DNA of 37,308 bases, taken from Klebsormidium nitens. Taxonomy: Eukaryota; Streptophyta; Klebsormidiophyceae; Klebsormidiales; Klebsormidiaceae. A model generated the notes under the pieces. That model was not told the DNA's origin. It made no database searches and saw nothing but the letters and a program-made list of their open reading frames with translations. Shown piece by piece: positions 1 to 11,100 of this stretch (position 1 is its first letter; every line of letters begins with the position of its first letter). The translations under genes and the position numbers were made by a program. The DNA is taken from positions 1 through 37,308 of the forward strand of contig DF237632.1 in NCBI GenBank assembly GCA_000708835.1. The letters run 5' to 3'.

Positions 1-468
1 TACTCACCAGAAACAGGGATACGACTTATTCCGAATCTGACCGTTCCAAAACCAGGACGGATGTTGGAGTGCAAACTGTTAGACCTTCTGATTTACACGG
101 AAAGGGATGGCAAAACACACACAACTCTGTATGATAAGAGATCAGATTTCAACTACTTTGTAAATCGATTCCCTGACATTGATTCCAACGTGTCGAGGGC
201 ACAATCGATTTCAACTTTTTACGGAGAACTCGTCCGGCTTTTCCGGACCAATTCACATTTGGAAGGTTTCCTTTCCAACGTCTCAGAAGTTGCATCTTAT
301 CTTGTGGTCCATAAAAGGTACCCACTGGAGGAACTTCGACGTGCCTTCTTTCGTTTCAAAGAAACCCAAAAAGGAAACCCTCGGCTTCTCGGAATGAAAG
401 AAGATTTTGAAACCATTTTTACATTCAAACTGCTTGAATGGATCAAAGCTAGAACAAATGATGTTTAG
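1..468 (+). CDS. Reverse transcriptase, C-terminal part (partial, 5' end outside window)
   Basis: The frame is open from base 1, so the first ATG at 61 is probably not the start. The readable 155 residues contain LLDLLIY..., TTLYDKRSDF, an FYGELVRLFR segment and a final LRRAFFRF segment. From memory of the family, these match in order the region after the YxDD palm motif of a group of RT-like proteins common in animals and protists (LDLxLEI..., LYDKRDDFNF, YGVYISQLIRYAR, LKxxLRKFYGRH). The catalytic palm itself would lie upstream of the window. The ORF ends at TAG 466-468, overlapping the ATG of the next ORF at 458 by 11 bases. RT identity is fairly secure; the exact class of element is not. 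Confidence 0.7.
   Translation, partial: YSPETGIRLIPNLTVPKPGRMLECKLLDLLIYTERDGKTHTTLYDKRSDFNYFVNRFPDIDSNVSRAQSISTFYGELVRLFRTNSHLEGFLSNVSEVASYLVVHKRYPLEELRRAFFRFKETQKGNPRLLGMKEDFETIFTFKLLEWIKARTNDV
458..468 (+). other. Stop/start overlap between RT ORF and CCCH ORF
   Basis: Two consecutive ATGs (458-460 and 461-463) open the downstream ORF just before the upstream ORF's TAG (466-468). This is the geometry seen where ribosomes terminate and reinitiate on polycistronic retroelement or viral RNAs. Coupling is inference; the overlap itself is read directly. Confidence 0.6.
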
Positions 469-2371
469 CTACTCAGCCACTCCTCTTCGCTCTTCCAATT
501 CCAGGATGTTTCCCTATCCCTACGCTTTTAGTGGGGTGCCTCCGCCGTTTGTGGCTCCAGCTCACCAGCAAACCGCACTGGCACCACAGCCGGTTGTTTA
601 CAACATGCTGCCTCCTGTGATGCCACCAACTCCACCCGTGGCACCCCCACCAGTTCAGACTGGTCATCAGGGAGCCTATAATCAGCCGAACTTTCCTGGC
701 CCGCTCCCCGGGCGCTGGGGTCCTGACGTTGACCAACAAAGGGGACCCCCAGGCCCCCCAAACCAGTACTACCAGACCCCAGCCCCCATGGACTTCCGCG
801 AACAGCAACCTTACCCCGAATGGGGAAGGTATGAGACGCATATGGAAGCCCCACAGCGCCAGTATCCTCCGCGACAGTTTGGAGACCACCCCACCAGTGG
901 ACGCGGTGGCCCAAACCGCGGTTTACGCCCTAACCAGCCCGGTTACCGCCCCCCTAACCGAAAACCGTACGACCATCCCGGCCAACCAGCATCACGCAGC
1001 GAACGAAGGCCGCCTGGTCCGGCAACAGTCCTGCGGCAAATCACCATGCCATTCTTCCACAACGCTGACGGCTTGGCGGTGCAACTTTGCGTCAGCACCG
1101 CCAAGGGCCAGCAGTGCCACACCCCATCGTGCGCCCATTCGCACGAGCCAAAGGAGCGCCGCCCCTGTATGCTGTTTCACAGCAAAACCGGAAAGTGCAC
1201 GGACGGGGACCGGTGCCTGCTAGGGCACCGAGAGGCGAAGGACACGTGGCTCGTGTCCAAGGCCGTCAAGCGGACCCGCGCCATCAACACCGAATATGCG
1301 CCGGCCACTGGAGGCGCAGCCGCGACACAGCTCCACGTGGCTCCTACACCACCCGCACCTGTACACGTGGCACCCGCAGCCGCGGTCGCGGCCGCGGGCG
1401 CGGCCGCGCCACCAGCCACTGTACCCGCAGTCGTTCCGCAGCACCCAGGCGAGGCGGCCGCGGCGGCAGTCCCGGCCGTCGATTTCCAAGAGCTAGCCCG
1501 TCGGAACGAGCTGACTGGGGCTAAGGATGAGGTCGCTCGCCTCACGCAGATCACCGAAGAACTCAAGAACGAGTTCAAGACCCAAAGTGCGCAGCTTCTC
1601 ACGCTGCAAGGTCACTTGGGCACGATGGAAGCTGAGAACAAAACCCTCCGAGAGGAGAATGAACGTAAGCGACTCGAAATCGTTGAATACGACTCTTTAC
1701 TTGGTACTTTCACCAGGGATTGCTTCGGGCTCACTAATCTGCTCGATTTGAACGCTACCCCTCCTTCTGAAAGTGCTTTGAAAGGGGCTCTCACCATTCT
1801 GACGGCAATGTTTGCTCGCCCGGTGGAATTCCACGACCAGACGACATCATTGAATCTACTTGAAAATAGACCAGTAACAAGCTTCTCGAATGACGTACAG
1901 ACTTTACAAGCGTTGGGACTGAACCCCGCGATTCTAGAGCATGCCTTCTTCCTTCGTTGTTCCATGACTTACAACGTAGACAAGGACTTTTGCAAAGATG
2001 GCGCTTTTTCTCACTTCTCCGGCACAGTAAGCATTGGACCTGGTGGATCTCAAACCCCCAGATATTCCGTGCTTCAAAAGATGCCAAGGAAGTTTCGTAA
2101 GATCTTCCTCTCACAGAAGAAATCATCGGCCTGCTCAAGTGTAGCTAACTCGTCCTTGAGACAACAGGCTGGTGGCGGATTATGTCAAAGTGGCAGATTG
2201 CCAAAGGAACTGCACGCAGTGCTTGCAACATTTCTATACGGGAATGCATACAAAAACCCAGGCGTACCATTGATATCGCAGTTTGTCACTTTCCTTCAGG
2301 CCGAGCTGAAAGATTTGGACACTATTCTGTTGACTCTTACGTCTCTCCAATCTATAAGGCGTGCCCATTAA
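458..2371 (+). CDS. Retroelement ORF with two CCCH zinc fingers and a coiled coil
   Basis: A 637-residue product if started at ATG 458; the frame is open upstream to about 407, but ATG 458 overlaps the RT stop. Order: a Pro/Gln/Arg-rich disordered N-terminus (about residues 20-190); zinc finger 1 at 1088-1144 (C-x8-C-x4-C-x3-H); zinc finger 2 at 1166-1228 (C-x9-C-x5-C-x3-H); an Ala/Pro/Val-rich low-complexity linker (about 1310-1480); a charged heptad-like coiled coil (about 1520-1700, with MEAENKTLREENERKRLEI); then a globular-looking region ending at TAA 2369-2371. CCCH fingers usually bind RNA and coiled coils give self-association, so a nucleocapsid or RNP role for the element is plausible but inferred. 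Strong GC skew in the middle section creates long antisense shadow ORFs. The real protein may have continued into the frame-shifted tail downstream. Confidence 0.65.
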   Translation: MMFSYSATPLRSSNSRMFPYPYAFSGVPPPFVAPAHQQTALAPQPVVYNMLPPVMPPTPPVAPPPVQTGHQGAYNQPNFPGPLPGRWGPDVDQQRGPPGPPNQYYQTPAPMDFREQQPYPEWGRYETHMEAPQRQYPPRQFGDHPTSGRGGPNRGLRPNQPGYRPPNRKPYDHPGQPASRSERRPPGPATVLRQITMPFFHNADGLAVQLCVSTAKGQQCHTPSCAHSHEPKERRPCMLFHSKTGKCTDGDRCLLGHREAKDTWLVSKAVKRTRAINTEYAPATGGAAATQLHVAPTPPAPVHVAPAAAVAAAGAAAPPATVPAVVPQHPGEAAAAAVPAVDFQELARRNELTGAKDEVARLTQITEELKNEFKTQSAQLLTLQGHLGTMEAENKTLREENERKRLEIVEYDSLLGTFTRDCFGLTNLLDLNATPPSESALKGALTILTAMFARPVEFHDQTTSLNLLENRPVTSFSNDVQTLQALGLNPAILEHAFFLRCSMTYNVDKDFCKDGAFSHFSGTVSIGPGGSQTPRYSVLQKMPRKFRKIFLSQKKSSACSSVANSSLRQQAGGGLCQSGRLPKELHAVLATFLYGNAYKNPGVPLISQFVTFLQAELKDLDTILLTLTSLQSIRRAH

Positions 2372-2819
2372 GATTGAAGACCTACAAGAACGGCAAGTCC
2401 GAAGTTCTGAAAAACACAGAACACCCACTTTTCACAAAGTGGGATTCCCTTACTAATGAAGCGCGTTCACTTCGACGCAGCTTATTCGACCACCAGACTC
2501 ACCTTTCCCTGGAAAGGGTTCTATATGCCAAAAGGCAAGATTTCCAGCAAGGGACACAAGGGACAAATACGCTTTCTTCGCTTTTGTGTATGCGGCTGAT
2601 CTTTTCCTAGGACCTCTTCCTCTTTGGCCAATGGAAACGTCCTTTACTTTTCAGCTGGACAGAAAAGACCCAATGAGGCACTACACCGTGGATAACACAC
2701 GGTGGCTCTCAAAGTCTGATAACATGGCCAGCAAACCTTCAACAGGTGGCAAGCCCTCTAGCGACTTTACAAAGAAGAAAGATGTCATTCGGCTCTTGCA
2801 CAGTTGTGAGCGCTCATAG
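2290..2819 (+). pseudogene. Frame-broken nuclease-like tail of the retroelement
   Basis: Protein-like sequence continues after the CCCH ORF but in two other frames. Frame 1 (about 2290-2520) contains HPLFTKWDSL at 2422-2451. Frame 3 (about 2520-2819) contains LDRKDPMRHYTVDNTRW at 2655-2705 followed by LSKSDNMA. These two motifs, in this order, are the signature of phage and mobile-intron HNH-type endonuclease-associated proteins (HPLYxxWxxM ... LDRIDNxGxYxPxNxRW). Reading them as one module needs two shifts in the same direction: frame 2 to 1 before about 2340, and frame 1 to 3 near 2520. No convincing slippery heptamer is visible, so decay of the copy is likelier than programmed frameshifting. 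The exact active-site residues cannot be confirmed from one broken copy. Confidence 0.5.
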
Positions 2820-3494
2820 CTTGTGTTCACCGAGATGCTAGGAGTCCTTACAAAAGGTTACGGCTCATCGAACCCTGAGGCGCCTTAACAGTCTGGTCCA
2901 TAAAACGCAAGACATTCTGTATAGATAAGGCGGGTGGAGGAGGGATTTCAGGTTCGACACACGGTTATCAGTATATTTGCACATGCGCAGGCGTCCGGTC
3001 TACCACACCGGAATCTTCCGCGCTCACTCCGTCTGGACGTCCGAGCCGGAACAAAGACGGGAACACATGTGTCCGGACCGACTGACGGTACTGATTGATC
3101 AAAGTTCATCGGACGGCCACGAACTGTTCAATTCAACTCCGAGCTTAGGGTCCAAAAACGTCTGGCTAATTGCACTCAGTTCTGATCGGATTGCATCTGG
3201 ATAAAATTCGTCCAATGGAATCGCTTCCGTCTGCAATATTGTAACGGTGAAGACGTTTAGAATCACTTCGAAGCTTCTTCCTACTCTGTTGGTGACCTTA
3301 AAATCACCTACAAGGAATCGTAGTAGGAAAAAGCGTTACCCCAAGTCCAGATTTACTAGCACTTGGTAAACATCTTGATAGTAGACAGCTATATTATGCC
3401 ATAGAAAGAGAACAACTTCTTTCTCTTTCTCAAGCTGTTTGACAGCAGCCAACGTCTCTGTTTATGGCGCTCAGCACCAAGTGGAGCACACTAC

Positions 3495-3818
3495 AACGGA
3501 CCGAGAGCTGGCTGCACCTACATCGCGTAAATCAAGTTCGAGTCTGTGGAAGTTCTGCATCATCGAACACTGCGGGTACTAACCGTTTCTGACTACATCT
3601 TCGTCACTTTCCTTTCAGGTATAATCCTCATCAACGCAAAGGCTGTCAGAGAACACCAAAGGCTTGCTTGATATAGTGGCTGCTTAGATCAGAATGTAAT
3701 GATGGATTCCTTTGTTTGTTGCATCTAGCTTTGATGGTATACATGTATGCCTCTAGCTGTTTTGTTTTGCTTGCTGTTTGAAATTCGTCAAACAGGTCGC
3801 AGCCAGCTCTCGACCGTT
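3495..3818. repeat. Imperfect inverted repeat, about 21-base arms
   Basis: The arm at 3495-3515 (AACGGACCGAGAGCTGGCTGC) is the reverse complement of 3799-3818 apart from one extra base, with about 280 bases between. It could be the ends of a miniature element, but no target duplication was recognised. Confidence 0.45.
3774..3795. repeat. Perfect 8-bp stem hairpin
   Basis: CTGTTTGA (3774-3781) pairs perfectly with TCAAACAG (3788-3795) across a 6-base AATTCG loop, immediately beside the right arm of the larger inverted repeat. No function is assigned. Confidence 0.5.
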
Positions 3819-4490
3819 ATCACTAGAAGTACTCAGCAGCCCTATTTCAGCTGTAGTAATTAGGAACACGTTTCCATTATGATTAGAAAAAGGGACACCT
3901 CTAGTCGATTGAACACAGAGAGATTTAGCCTCCTATTTGACAGTTCTAGAACCAAAGTAGCCATTGCGAGCTCAACTTTTGGAGCTTTGTTTGCTTTTCA
4001 ACTCACTCATGCACTGAAGGTTATGAGCAAAGATATCTGAGAATGATATTCATGAGCCATACTCGATCTCAATGATAGTGCAATTCGGAATTCGAATCTC
4101 ATGTCACATGCCCAAAAAAGCAGATGCTTAAGAGGTATGGCAGGTTATCTCGACCTTGTCATTCGGGATGAGGTGCTTCAAGCATGATTTGGTCTTGACA
4201 TGCTTGACGTTCCTCAGGCTCTGCCAATCGCAGTGAGACAAGCCGACCGGTTCAAGTCTCCAGCCGAGGGGCCGGGGAACAGTCGGCCTGGGAGCCGACG
4301 AAATCAAAACTCCGTGTCGAACGCTGGACTCACGTAGGCTTTCGTCGAACAATCGTGATTCGTGCAACACAGAAGTAAGTACAGACCGAGTCGCGGAAGT
4401 CGGCGCTCCGGCGCTCCGGCACCCCGCTGCTCCGGCGCGCGCTCCGAGGGTTCCGGTGCGCTCGGCCCGACGGAATGAGTTGGGGCCTGC

Positions 4491-4498
4491 TGACGTCA
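4491..4498. promoter_or_regulatory. Palindromic TGACGTCA (bZIP/CRE-type) site
   Basis: A perfect TGACGTCA lies in a GC-rich block about 630 bases upstream of the C2/GRAM/VASt start codon. This octamer is the classic target of TGA/CREB-type bZIP factors. Use as a promoter element is inference from position. Confidence 0.35.
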
Positions 4499-5124
4499 GT
4501 GGTCGCCTAGGAAGCTTCACGCGTGTACAAGATCGCATGGCCGGCCAGCTCGGAAAGAAAGCGATCAAGCGCAGCTAGGTACCTAGCACTGGCTAGAACT
4601 TAGTTCAGGGCGGAAAAGCTTCTGCAGGAGCTGTCAGTCTGAAAGAGGACTGCAATGGTGGGCGTCTGTGAGCTACAGATACACCATACGCATTCAACAC
4701 AGCGGAGAGAAGACTCTCCCCGGCAGCTCGCAGCTGAGAGATTGTGCAATGCAATGCAATGTGGCAATCCTGGCAATCTTTGCAATTATCAGCTTGCAGT
4801 TTATGACCTTGATCTGCGCCCCTTGAAATCCAGGGATTTGGTATGGAGTTGGAGTGAAGATTGCTGCTCTATGCAGACAGACGAAAGTTTCATGTACGTT
4901 GGCCATCGGAAGATCTCTGCCTCCGAATGAGAAAGTGGTCTTTCAGCAAGTAGTCGGAAGGAAGCGGGAGCCAAGCGAGAGTCTGGAGCAGAAAGGTGCC
5001 AAGTGCACACAAGAGAAGGAGACACAAGAGGATAAGTATAGACTTCAACTAGAAGCTGCCAAGTACATACAGGAAAAGTGTCACCAAGAGAGTAAAGGAC
5101 GTTGTTGTAGAGAGTGTGGAGAGA

Positions 5125-8100
5125 ATGGGTGTCAAGCTGCACGTGCGCGTGGAGGAGGCACGCAACCTGGCAGCAAAAGATTCAAATGGTCTTAGCGACC
5201 CGTACGTGCGACTGCAGCTCGGGGCGTCTAAGGCAAAGTCCAAGATCATCTACAAGAACCTGAATCCCGTCTGGAACGAGGTAAGAAGCGCAGCGCTGAC
5301 TTTTTTGGTAGACGCACTCCAAGATTTTGGAAAAGTAATGCTTTCTTCTGGGTTCGTTTGTGGATGCGGTTGACCCTCACGACATGTCCTTAAAACCTTC
5401 ATTGAGTACTTCCATCTGGAGGCTGGAATTGAGGACAACTGATGCACTAGCTTCGGTTGATTGATATTTGGGTTAGCTTTTGATGGATACGTTCCTTGGT
5501 ATGATTGTGGCTTGCTGGGCTTGAATCAGCTGATATTGCATTATCTTTCATTCATAGACTTCAAGCACTCATTAATCAGTCAAGCGAAAAGTGGGTGACT
5601 ACCGTAGTTTAACATGAATCCAAGAGTATGAGTTGCGCCCGTATCCAGGGCCGGACACAAGGATTGACATTTTTGGATGTGGGGGCGGTCAGGCATGGCA
5701 TCTCCCCTGCTTCGTCAATCGTCAATCGTTCTCATGCGCACAGAGCTCTTTCTTCGCATGGTTTGGCGGACTTTGTGGATGCGTTTACATCTGAAATTCC
5801 TTTCATCTCATCGTCGATTGCAGAGCAACCTTTCTCGCATTGTCTTCTAGAGGATCTTTCCACCCCGAAATCCTACATCCAACATAGCTGATGCTTCTGT
5901 TGGCAACCTCTTCTCACCAGGAATATTTCTTCAACGTCGAGGACCCCTTGTCGGAGCAGCTACACATAACGGTCTGGGACAGCGACTTTGGACTATCGGA
6001 CGACTTTCTGGGCCAGTTGACACTGCCCCTGTCAGACGTACATGAGGCAGAGAACAGGTCGATCGACACCTGGCATACTCTCGAGCACCGGAAGGCAAAG
6101 GAAGTAGTGTCAGGTGAGGGGGGGCACATGCTGATGTCACAATATTCTTGTGATTTGGAAATGGATTGTTGTGGATACGCCAGAAGTATTGAAGTTGAGA
6201 TTCAAAGCCAGGATGAAGCAAGGCCTTGCGAATGCAGACTCTCACTCAGGACAGAAGATGGATGATGTTGCAGACTTGAAATCCAATGATTTTAAATTTA
6301 GCACGATTGTTAGCGTGATCAGTTAGAAACGGCCTTTCATGTGAATACATTAGGCCAAGCTCAAAGGCAGTCTTGCCACAAACAACCAAAATTATGTAGC
6401 GCGGACTGTCCAAAGAACCAGCATGAGGATGAACAGGGATGTCTCTTCTTGTCGCATGCAAAGACTACTCTTAGCGAACTTTCAAAAGCTTTACTCCTGC
6501 TCTTCATACGTTCTTCAGGGCTTCCTAAGGCTCCAGGTGATCAGGCTCCCTAGAAGAACGACTCTGGCCACCTCCCTTGACCACTACACTCCCTAACTAT
6601 TCGGCCTGACGGCATTATTCTGTGACACAATTACTAGCTTATGCGCGTGTGCATCCGGAATTGCAGGCGAGATCCGGCTGACCCTCTCCCTGATCGGCAA
6701 GTTCGAACGTTCCACCAGCGATTCCAGCGCAAAGGGAGGCTCCTCTTCTTTCTCTCGCCGGCCCTCCATCTCCCCCTCCTCCAACCAAATGTCCCACTCC
6801 CAAACCTTTTCGGGGGCTACCGACCATGCCACGCCCCTGCTGAGCCCCACCCCCCCAAAACGGGGCCTCTTTTCGCGGCGCTTCTCGAGGGCGGAAAGCA
6901 GCAGGAGCGGCCATCTGAATCGGACAGAATCCACGAGTTCGACGGGAAGCTCGGTGCTAGAGTTCGACGGGGAGTTGGCGCCTGAGTCGTTCTGGGAGGA
7001 CGACGGGAAGGCGTTCGAGACGCCTGTGGAGATGCCCCCGCCTCTGGCGGGGGGGGTGGTAGCGGACCGGGTCTATAAGGTGAGAAATGCAACCGTTCTT
7101 TCTGGTCTCATTAACGATCTAGATGCTCAATTCGAGCATTTTATGCCTGAGGCGGTTTGGACCGTAGACAGCTTAAGCGGCAGAATGTCCCTTTCTCGTT
7201 GACGGACTGTAAATAAGCTATTGAAAGGACCCTAAGGTAGCCAAGCGTGGCAGCTCAACGCCAAACACCCTGTGTGACTCAGCGCACGGTTGCGTCCCTT
7301 CAAAGCAAACCGCTTTTATCTTCCATTGCCTCCTGACGCCCCTTATTGGCTGAGGGATTAACGTTCAGAAATCAGGATGTCAGGTGTATGTCAGCGCCAG
7401 TTAGCGCTTTGTCTTTAGCTCAATTTGTTATAGCAAAGGACTTGGAATCGTTGTTTTAGGGCAAAGGTCGTCATGTCGGTGTTGTGTCGGTTACAGAAGT
7501 CCACTCTTGACCACCCATGGGGTCCCTCAGAAGCTCTCCCCTCGTCGCTCCATGGGAAGCATGCTGCAGCACGTGAACTGCTATCAAAGTTTTCTTGACA
7601 CCTTTGGGGCAGAGCTCTAGAGTCCATTCAACCACCCGGCCGTGTGACGACCGGAAAACCGCACCACCCAATATAGAAGAGCTGTCCGCCAAGCCAGCAC
7701 TTGAGGCCACTTTACTGTGGCAAACCCCTGACCAATGTAGGCTTGCGTGCATACTAAGAGTAAGTAGCATTACGGCACATGACTTCGATCCCTTTGGTCT
7801 TACAGACAGTTTTACCCAAATATCTCAGCACTTTTGTGGTTCGAATGATCTTCTTTTCACGAATCTAAGTTGATCAATGATTGCAGGTTAGTTGCAAGGA
7901 CATGCACGGCATCCTCTTCGCAAACGGGTCTGAGTTTCAGACGAAGCTGTTTCGCGCGTGCAATTGGACCCGGGGCAGCACCGAGCCGTGGCATGAAGGC
8001 GAAGGGGGATACACCCGGCGCGTAACTTACCTCACCGCGCCCAGCAGCCTTATCAAGGGTGTCAAGGCCACTGAGATACAGGTGAGGTGCTGGAGATTTG

Positions 8101-11100
8101 ACACTGGTTCGGAGCGAAGATTGGGATTGCCGCTTTGGTTGATCAGCTCGAAGTGTCAAAGCAGGGATAGAGTCAAAGATGATTTGATTCGAACAGGCTC
8201 GTCGAGTTGGAGATTTTATCGGCTGAATTGCGAAGTGGGCGCTTGGGAGACCCTGGTTGCGAGGAGTCTGTTCTGGGCAAGTTGAGAAGATTGAGCAAAT
8301 GAGTTGCGCGTTGCGCGTGCACCTTTGGAAAAAAAGGTGATCCAACGTATCACGAAGAAGTCCTGTGTCAAAGGCACAATGCCCTTGCGCAGCTTGGAAA
8401 AGTCTTCACTTAAGAAGTTGAGCCTCTGCTTCTTTGGTATCCTTTGCAAACTGAGAAACGTTTGCTGTTTCTTCTAAAAGTGGGCAGAGGGAGGCAAAGA
8501 ATGAGCAAACCTGGTAACTTCAAAGCTCTGAGATTATACCTTTTCCCGTCAATTCTTATCAAGCTCAAGATGATTCATTCTTGCAGGAGTATTCCAACTC
8601 TGGGCATGGCGGGTACGTCGTCGACATTACGAAGTCGACTCCGGACGCTCCGTACGGCGGCACGTTCCGGACACGTGTCCAGGTGTGCGTGTTTCCCGGG
8701 CTGGAGGACCCTCACCAGACAGCATGTGTTCGCATCTCGTACGAGCCGGAATTTCTGCAGACGACGTCGCTGCGGGGCGTCATCGAGAAGGGCATGGCGC
8801 AGGGCATGAAGGAGACGTATCAGCTGTTCTTAGATGTAAGTCCTTTAAATGCGCTTGAGCGTTCTGAAACGGCTTCTCGTGTCCTGTCTTATCAGACTGT
8901 GTTTGCGACTTCATCGTTCGCTTTGCAAGGCGTGCAATTCGGCCGTTATTGCTAGTTGGGTTGCGCCGTTTCTAGAAGGTGTTTGATTGAGAAGGCATGT
9001 CGGATAGGGTGTTCCTACACTCGGTTTCAAAGTAATGTCAAAAAGCACTTTGTCTACGACGTAGTGCGTTCATCTCCGCATGTTTTTTGAGTTACCTTGT
9101 GCTGTTGTCAAGCCCATCTCGTATCTTCACTTTAACCCCAACCCAAACCCCTCCCCCCCCCCCCCCCACCAACAGACCCTGGACTTCTTCGCCCCTCCGG
9201 TCACCCCGCCCAACGCGCTCCAAAAGGCGGTCCACTCCAGTCGCTTCCAGCAATTCCAGGAGCGCTTCTACGTCTTTGCCGCCGCCGCTTCGGGCTTTTT
9301 CCTGTTCCTTTTCTGCATCCATATCGCTCTAGTGGGCCGGAACCGCACGCCACGCGGGTTAGAGCCTTACCTGCTCGGGTTAGATCTACCCGACTCGGTT
9401 AGGGAGCTGGTGCTGACGTGGCTCGTGGTGGCGCTCGCGCACATCGTGCTGGTCAAGGTGGAGGTCCAGGCGCGCGCGCGCCTCCTCAAATGTGAGCGTC
9501 TCAAGCAAGCTCTTGACCTTCTGATTTGCGTTCATTTCTGCAGATTATTAGGTACTGAAGGTACGAGTAATTGGCTCATGGGTGCGCAATTGGCTGAAAG
9601 TTTACAAGCGAAAACCTTGCCGCCCGCCCGATGTGAATCAACGGAATTTATTAGTGTAACGGATGAGCGGGAAGAAGACTGGGTGGAATGCCGTGCCTGT
9701 TGACGAGTTCGCTCCTGAACTTCCAAGAAGGCAAAACCGATAAGAAACGCTGGCGGGCAATCGCCATTGTTCCTTCAGTTTCGGTTCCACCTCTGACCCT
9801 GTGAGACCCGCTTTTACCGCTCACCTTTCCCCGGAGACTCGGAGCTTTCAGATACCATCAACTGCAGCCCACCTCTAAGACGGATCAATAACACGAATTT
9901 CGAAGTCAACAAATGCACGCTTGAAAGGGCCTTTCTTACGTGCGTCTCTATTCCTGCCCGCAGTCGGCGACCACGGGATCCGCGCGCAAGGGGAGGGCTG
10001 GCTGCTCACGGTCGCCCTCATCGAGGGCGTCAACCTGCCCAAGGCTGACGTCACGGGCTTCAGCGATCCGTACGTGGTGTTCACGTGCAACGGCATGAGC
10101 CGGACCAGCTCGGTTAAGCTGCAGACGCTTAACCCGGAATGGAACGGTGGGTTACACTTTCTTCTCTGCATTCTCACTGATCTTTCAAGTCACATTCCTC
10201 GGTTGTCTGAATCGCTTAGTCACGCCCAGTTCTTGGTGATACGTTGGAAGGCGCCGATTATACGTATCAAAGGTCGTCAAGCATGCAGACACCCCAATGA
10301 GGGTGGCGATGGGATTTTTGGTTTCCTAGTAGCTATATGGGCACGTGGTTTTGCAGAACTCGTGGCTGCAACGAGACTCGCTGACAGGAATGGGGTGCCA
10401 TACATCCAATGGGGACTTAAGGTCAGAACTTAGTAATCAGTCTAGCATTAGGTCAGCGCAGCATCAGGCCTATGGAATGGCCCTTGAAACGGTGAAGTCA
10501 GAACCGCAGCAATGTGGCAGATGTGACAGCGCCAACAGTGAGCGGCCGCAAGGCAGCATGGCGTGAACTGACGTGGGCTTGCTGACGTCACAGACATCCT
10601 GGAGTTCGACGCCACAGAGGACCCCCCGACGCTGATGACCCTGGAGGTGTTCGACTACGACGGGCCGTTCTCGGAGGCGGAGCTGCTGGGCCGGGCAGAG
10701 GTAAGGGAACGGAACGGAACGGAACGACCGGAACGAACGGAACGAAGAATGGAGTTGACACATAGACCCAAGAGATGATGTAACGGAGTCTGCAAGAGAA
10801 AAAGAGCGAGAAGTTGACCCAAAGAACAAATAACGCTTGCACTTTTCCAGGCCAAGCTTCGGAGACTGTGCGCTCGACATCCCTGCTCCGTTCCCATACC
10901 CCTTCCCCTCAACATCCAAATCAACGAACCCGACTCAGTTTGCGCATCCTATTGTAACGTTAGCTTACCATTATCTTTCTTGTGATCGATCTGAATTTGC
11001 ACAAATACCTCGGTCTTCTAGGTTAACTTCCTCAAGCGCAGCGGCGGCGAGCTGGCAGACCTGTGGCCCTTTTTCGTCGACAAAGCCAAATACTTCGACA

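Larger units (their letters stand above)
1..2819 (+). mobile_element. 3' part of a retroelement (RT, CCCH/coiled-coil ORF, nuclease-like tail)
   Basis: Three coding pieces follow each other closely on one strand without introns: the end of a reverse-transcriptase-type ORF (1-468), an overlapping ORF with two CCCH zinc fingers and a coiled coil (458-2371), and a nuclease-like tail in other frames (about 2290-2819). The intron-free compact layout, RT similarity and broken 3' frames indicate a mobile element rather than a host gene. The 5' end lies outside the window, and no terminal repeat or poly-A tail marks the 3' end, so 2819 is only the last stop codon. The RT lies upstream of the nucleic-acid-binding ORF, which is the reverse of the usual gag-pol order. 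The superfamily cannot be fixed from this fragment. Confidence 0.7.
2820..5124. other. Non-coding interval, retroelement 3' flank to C2/GRAM gene
   Basis: About 2.3 kb without a supportable gene. The first part may still be retroelement 3' sequence. It holds an imperfect inverted repeat (3495-3515 with 3798-3818), a perfect small hairpin (3774-3795), a GC-rich block (about 4380-4500) with a repeated GGCGCTCC octamer at 4402-4417, a TGCAA run at 4744-4760, and the presumed promoter and 5' leader of the C2/GRAM/VASt gene. An in-frame TAG at 5050-5052 precedes that gene's ATG. Confidence 0.6.

Noticed and set aside
1177-1602. Long antisense and alternate-frame ORFs over the CCCH ORF
   Set aside because: Shadows caused by the Ala/Pro-rich GC-skewed linker; the zinc fingers and coiled coil identify the real frame.
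4128-4568. 146-codon open frame on the - strand
   Set aside because: It lies in a GC-rich upstream region, has Ser/Arg/Pro-rich low-complexity composition and no motif; it is explained as chance openness of GC-rich sequence.
4854-5195. 113-codon frame overlapping the first exon of the C2/GRAM gene
   Set aside because: Different frame from the clear C2 domain; Lys/Glu-rich 5' leader sequence.
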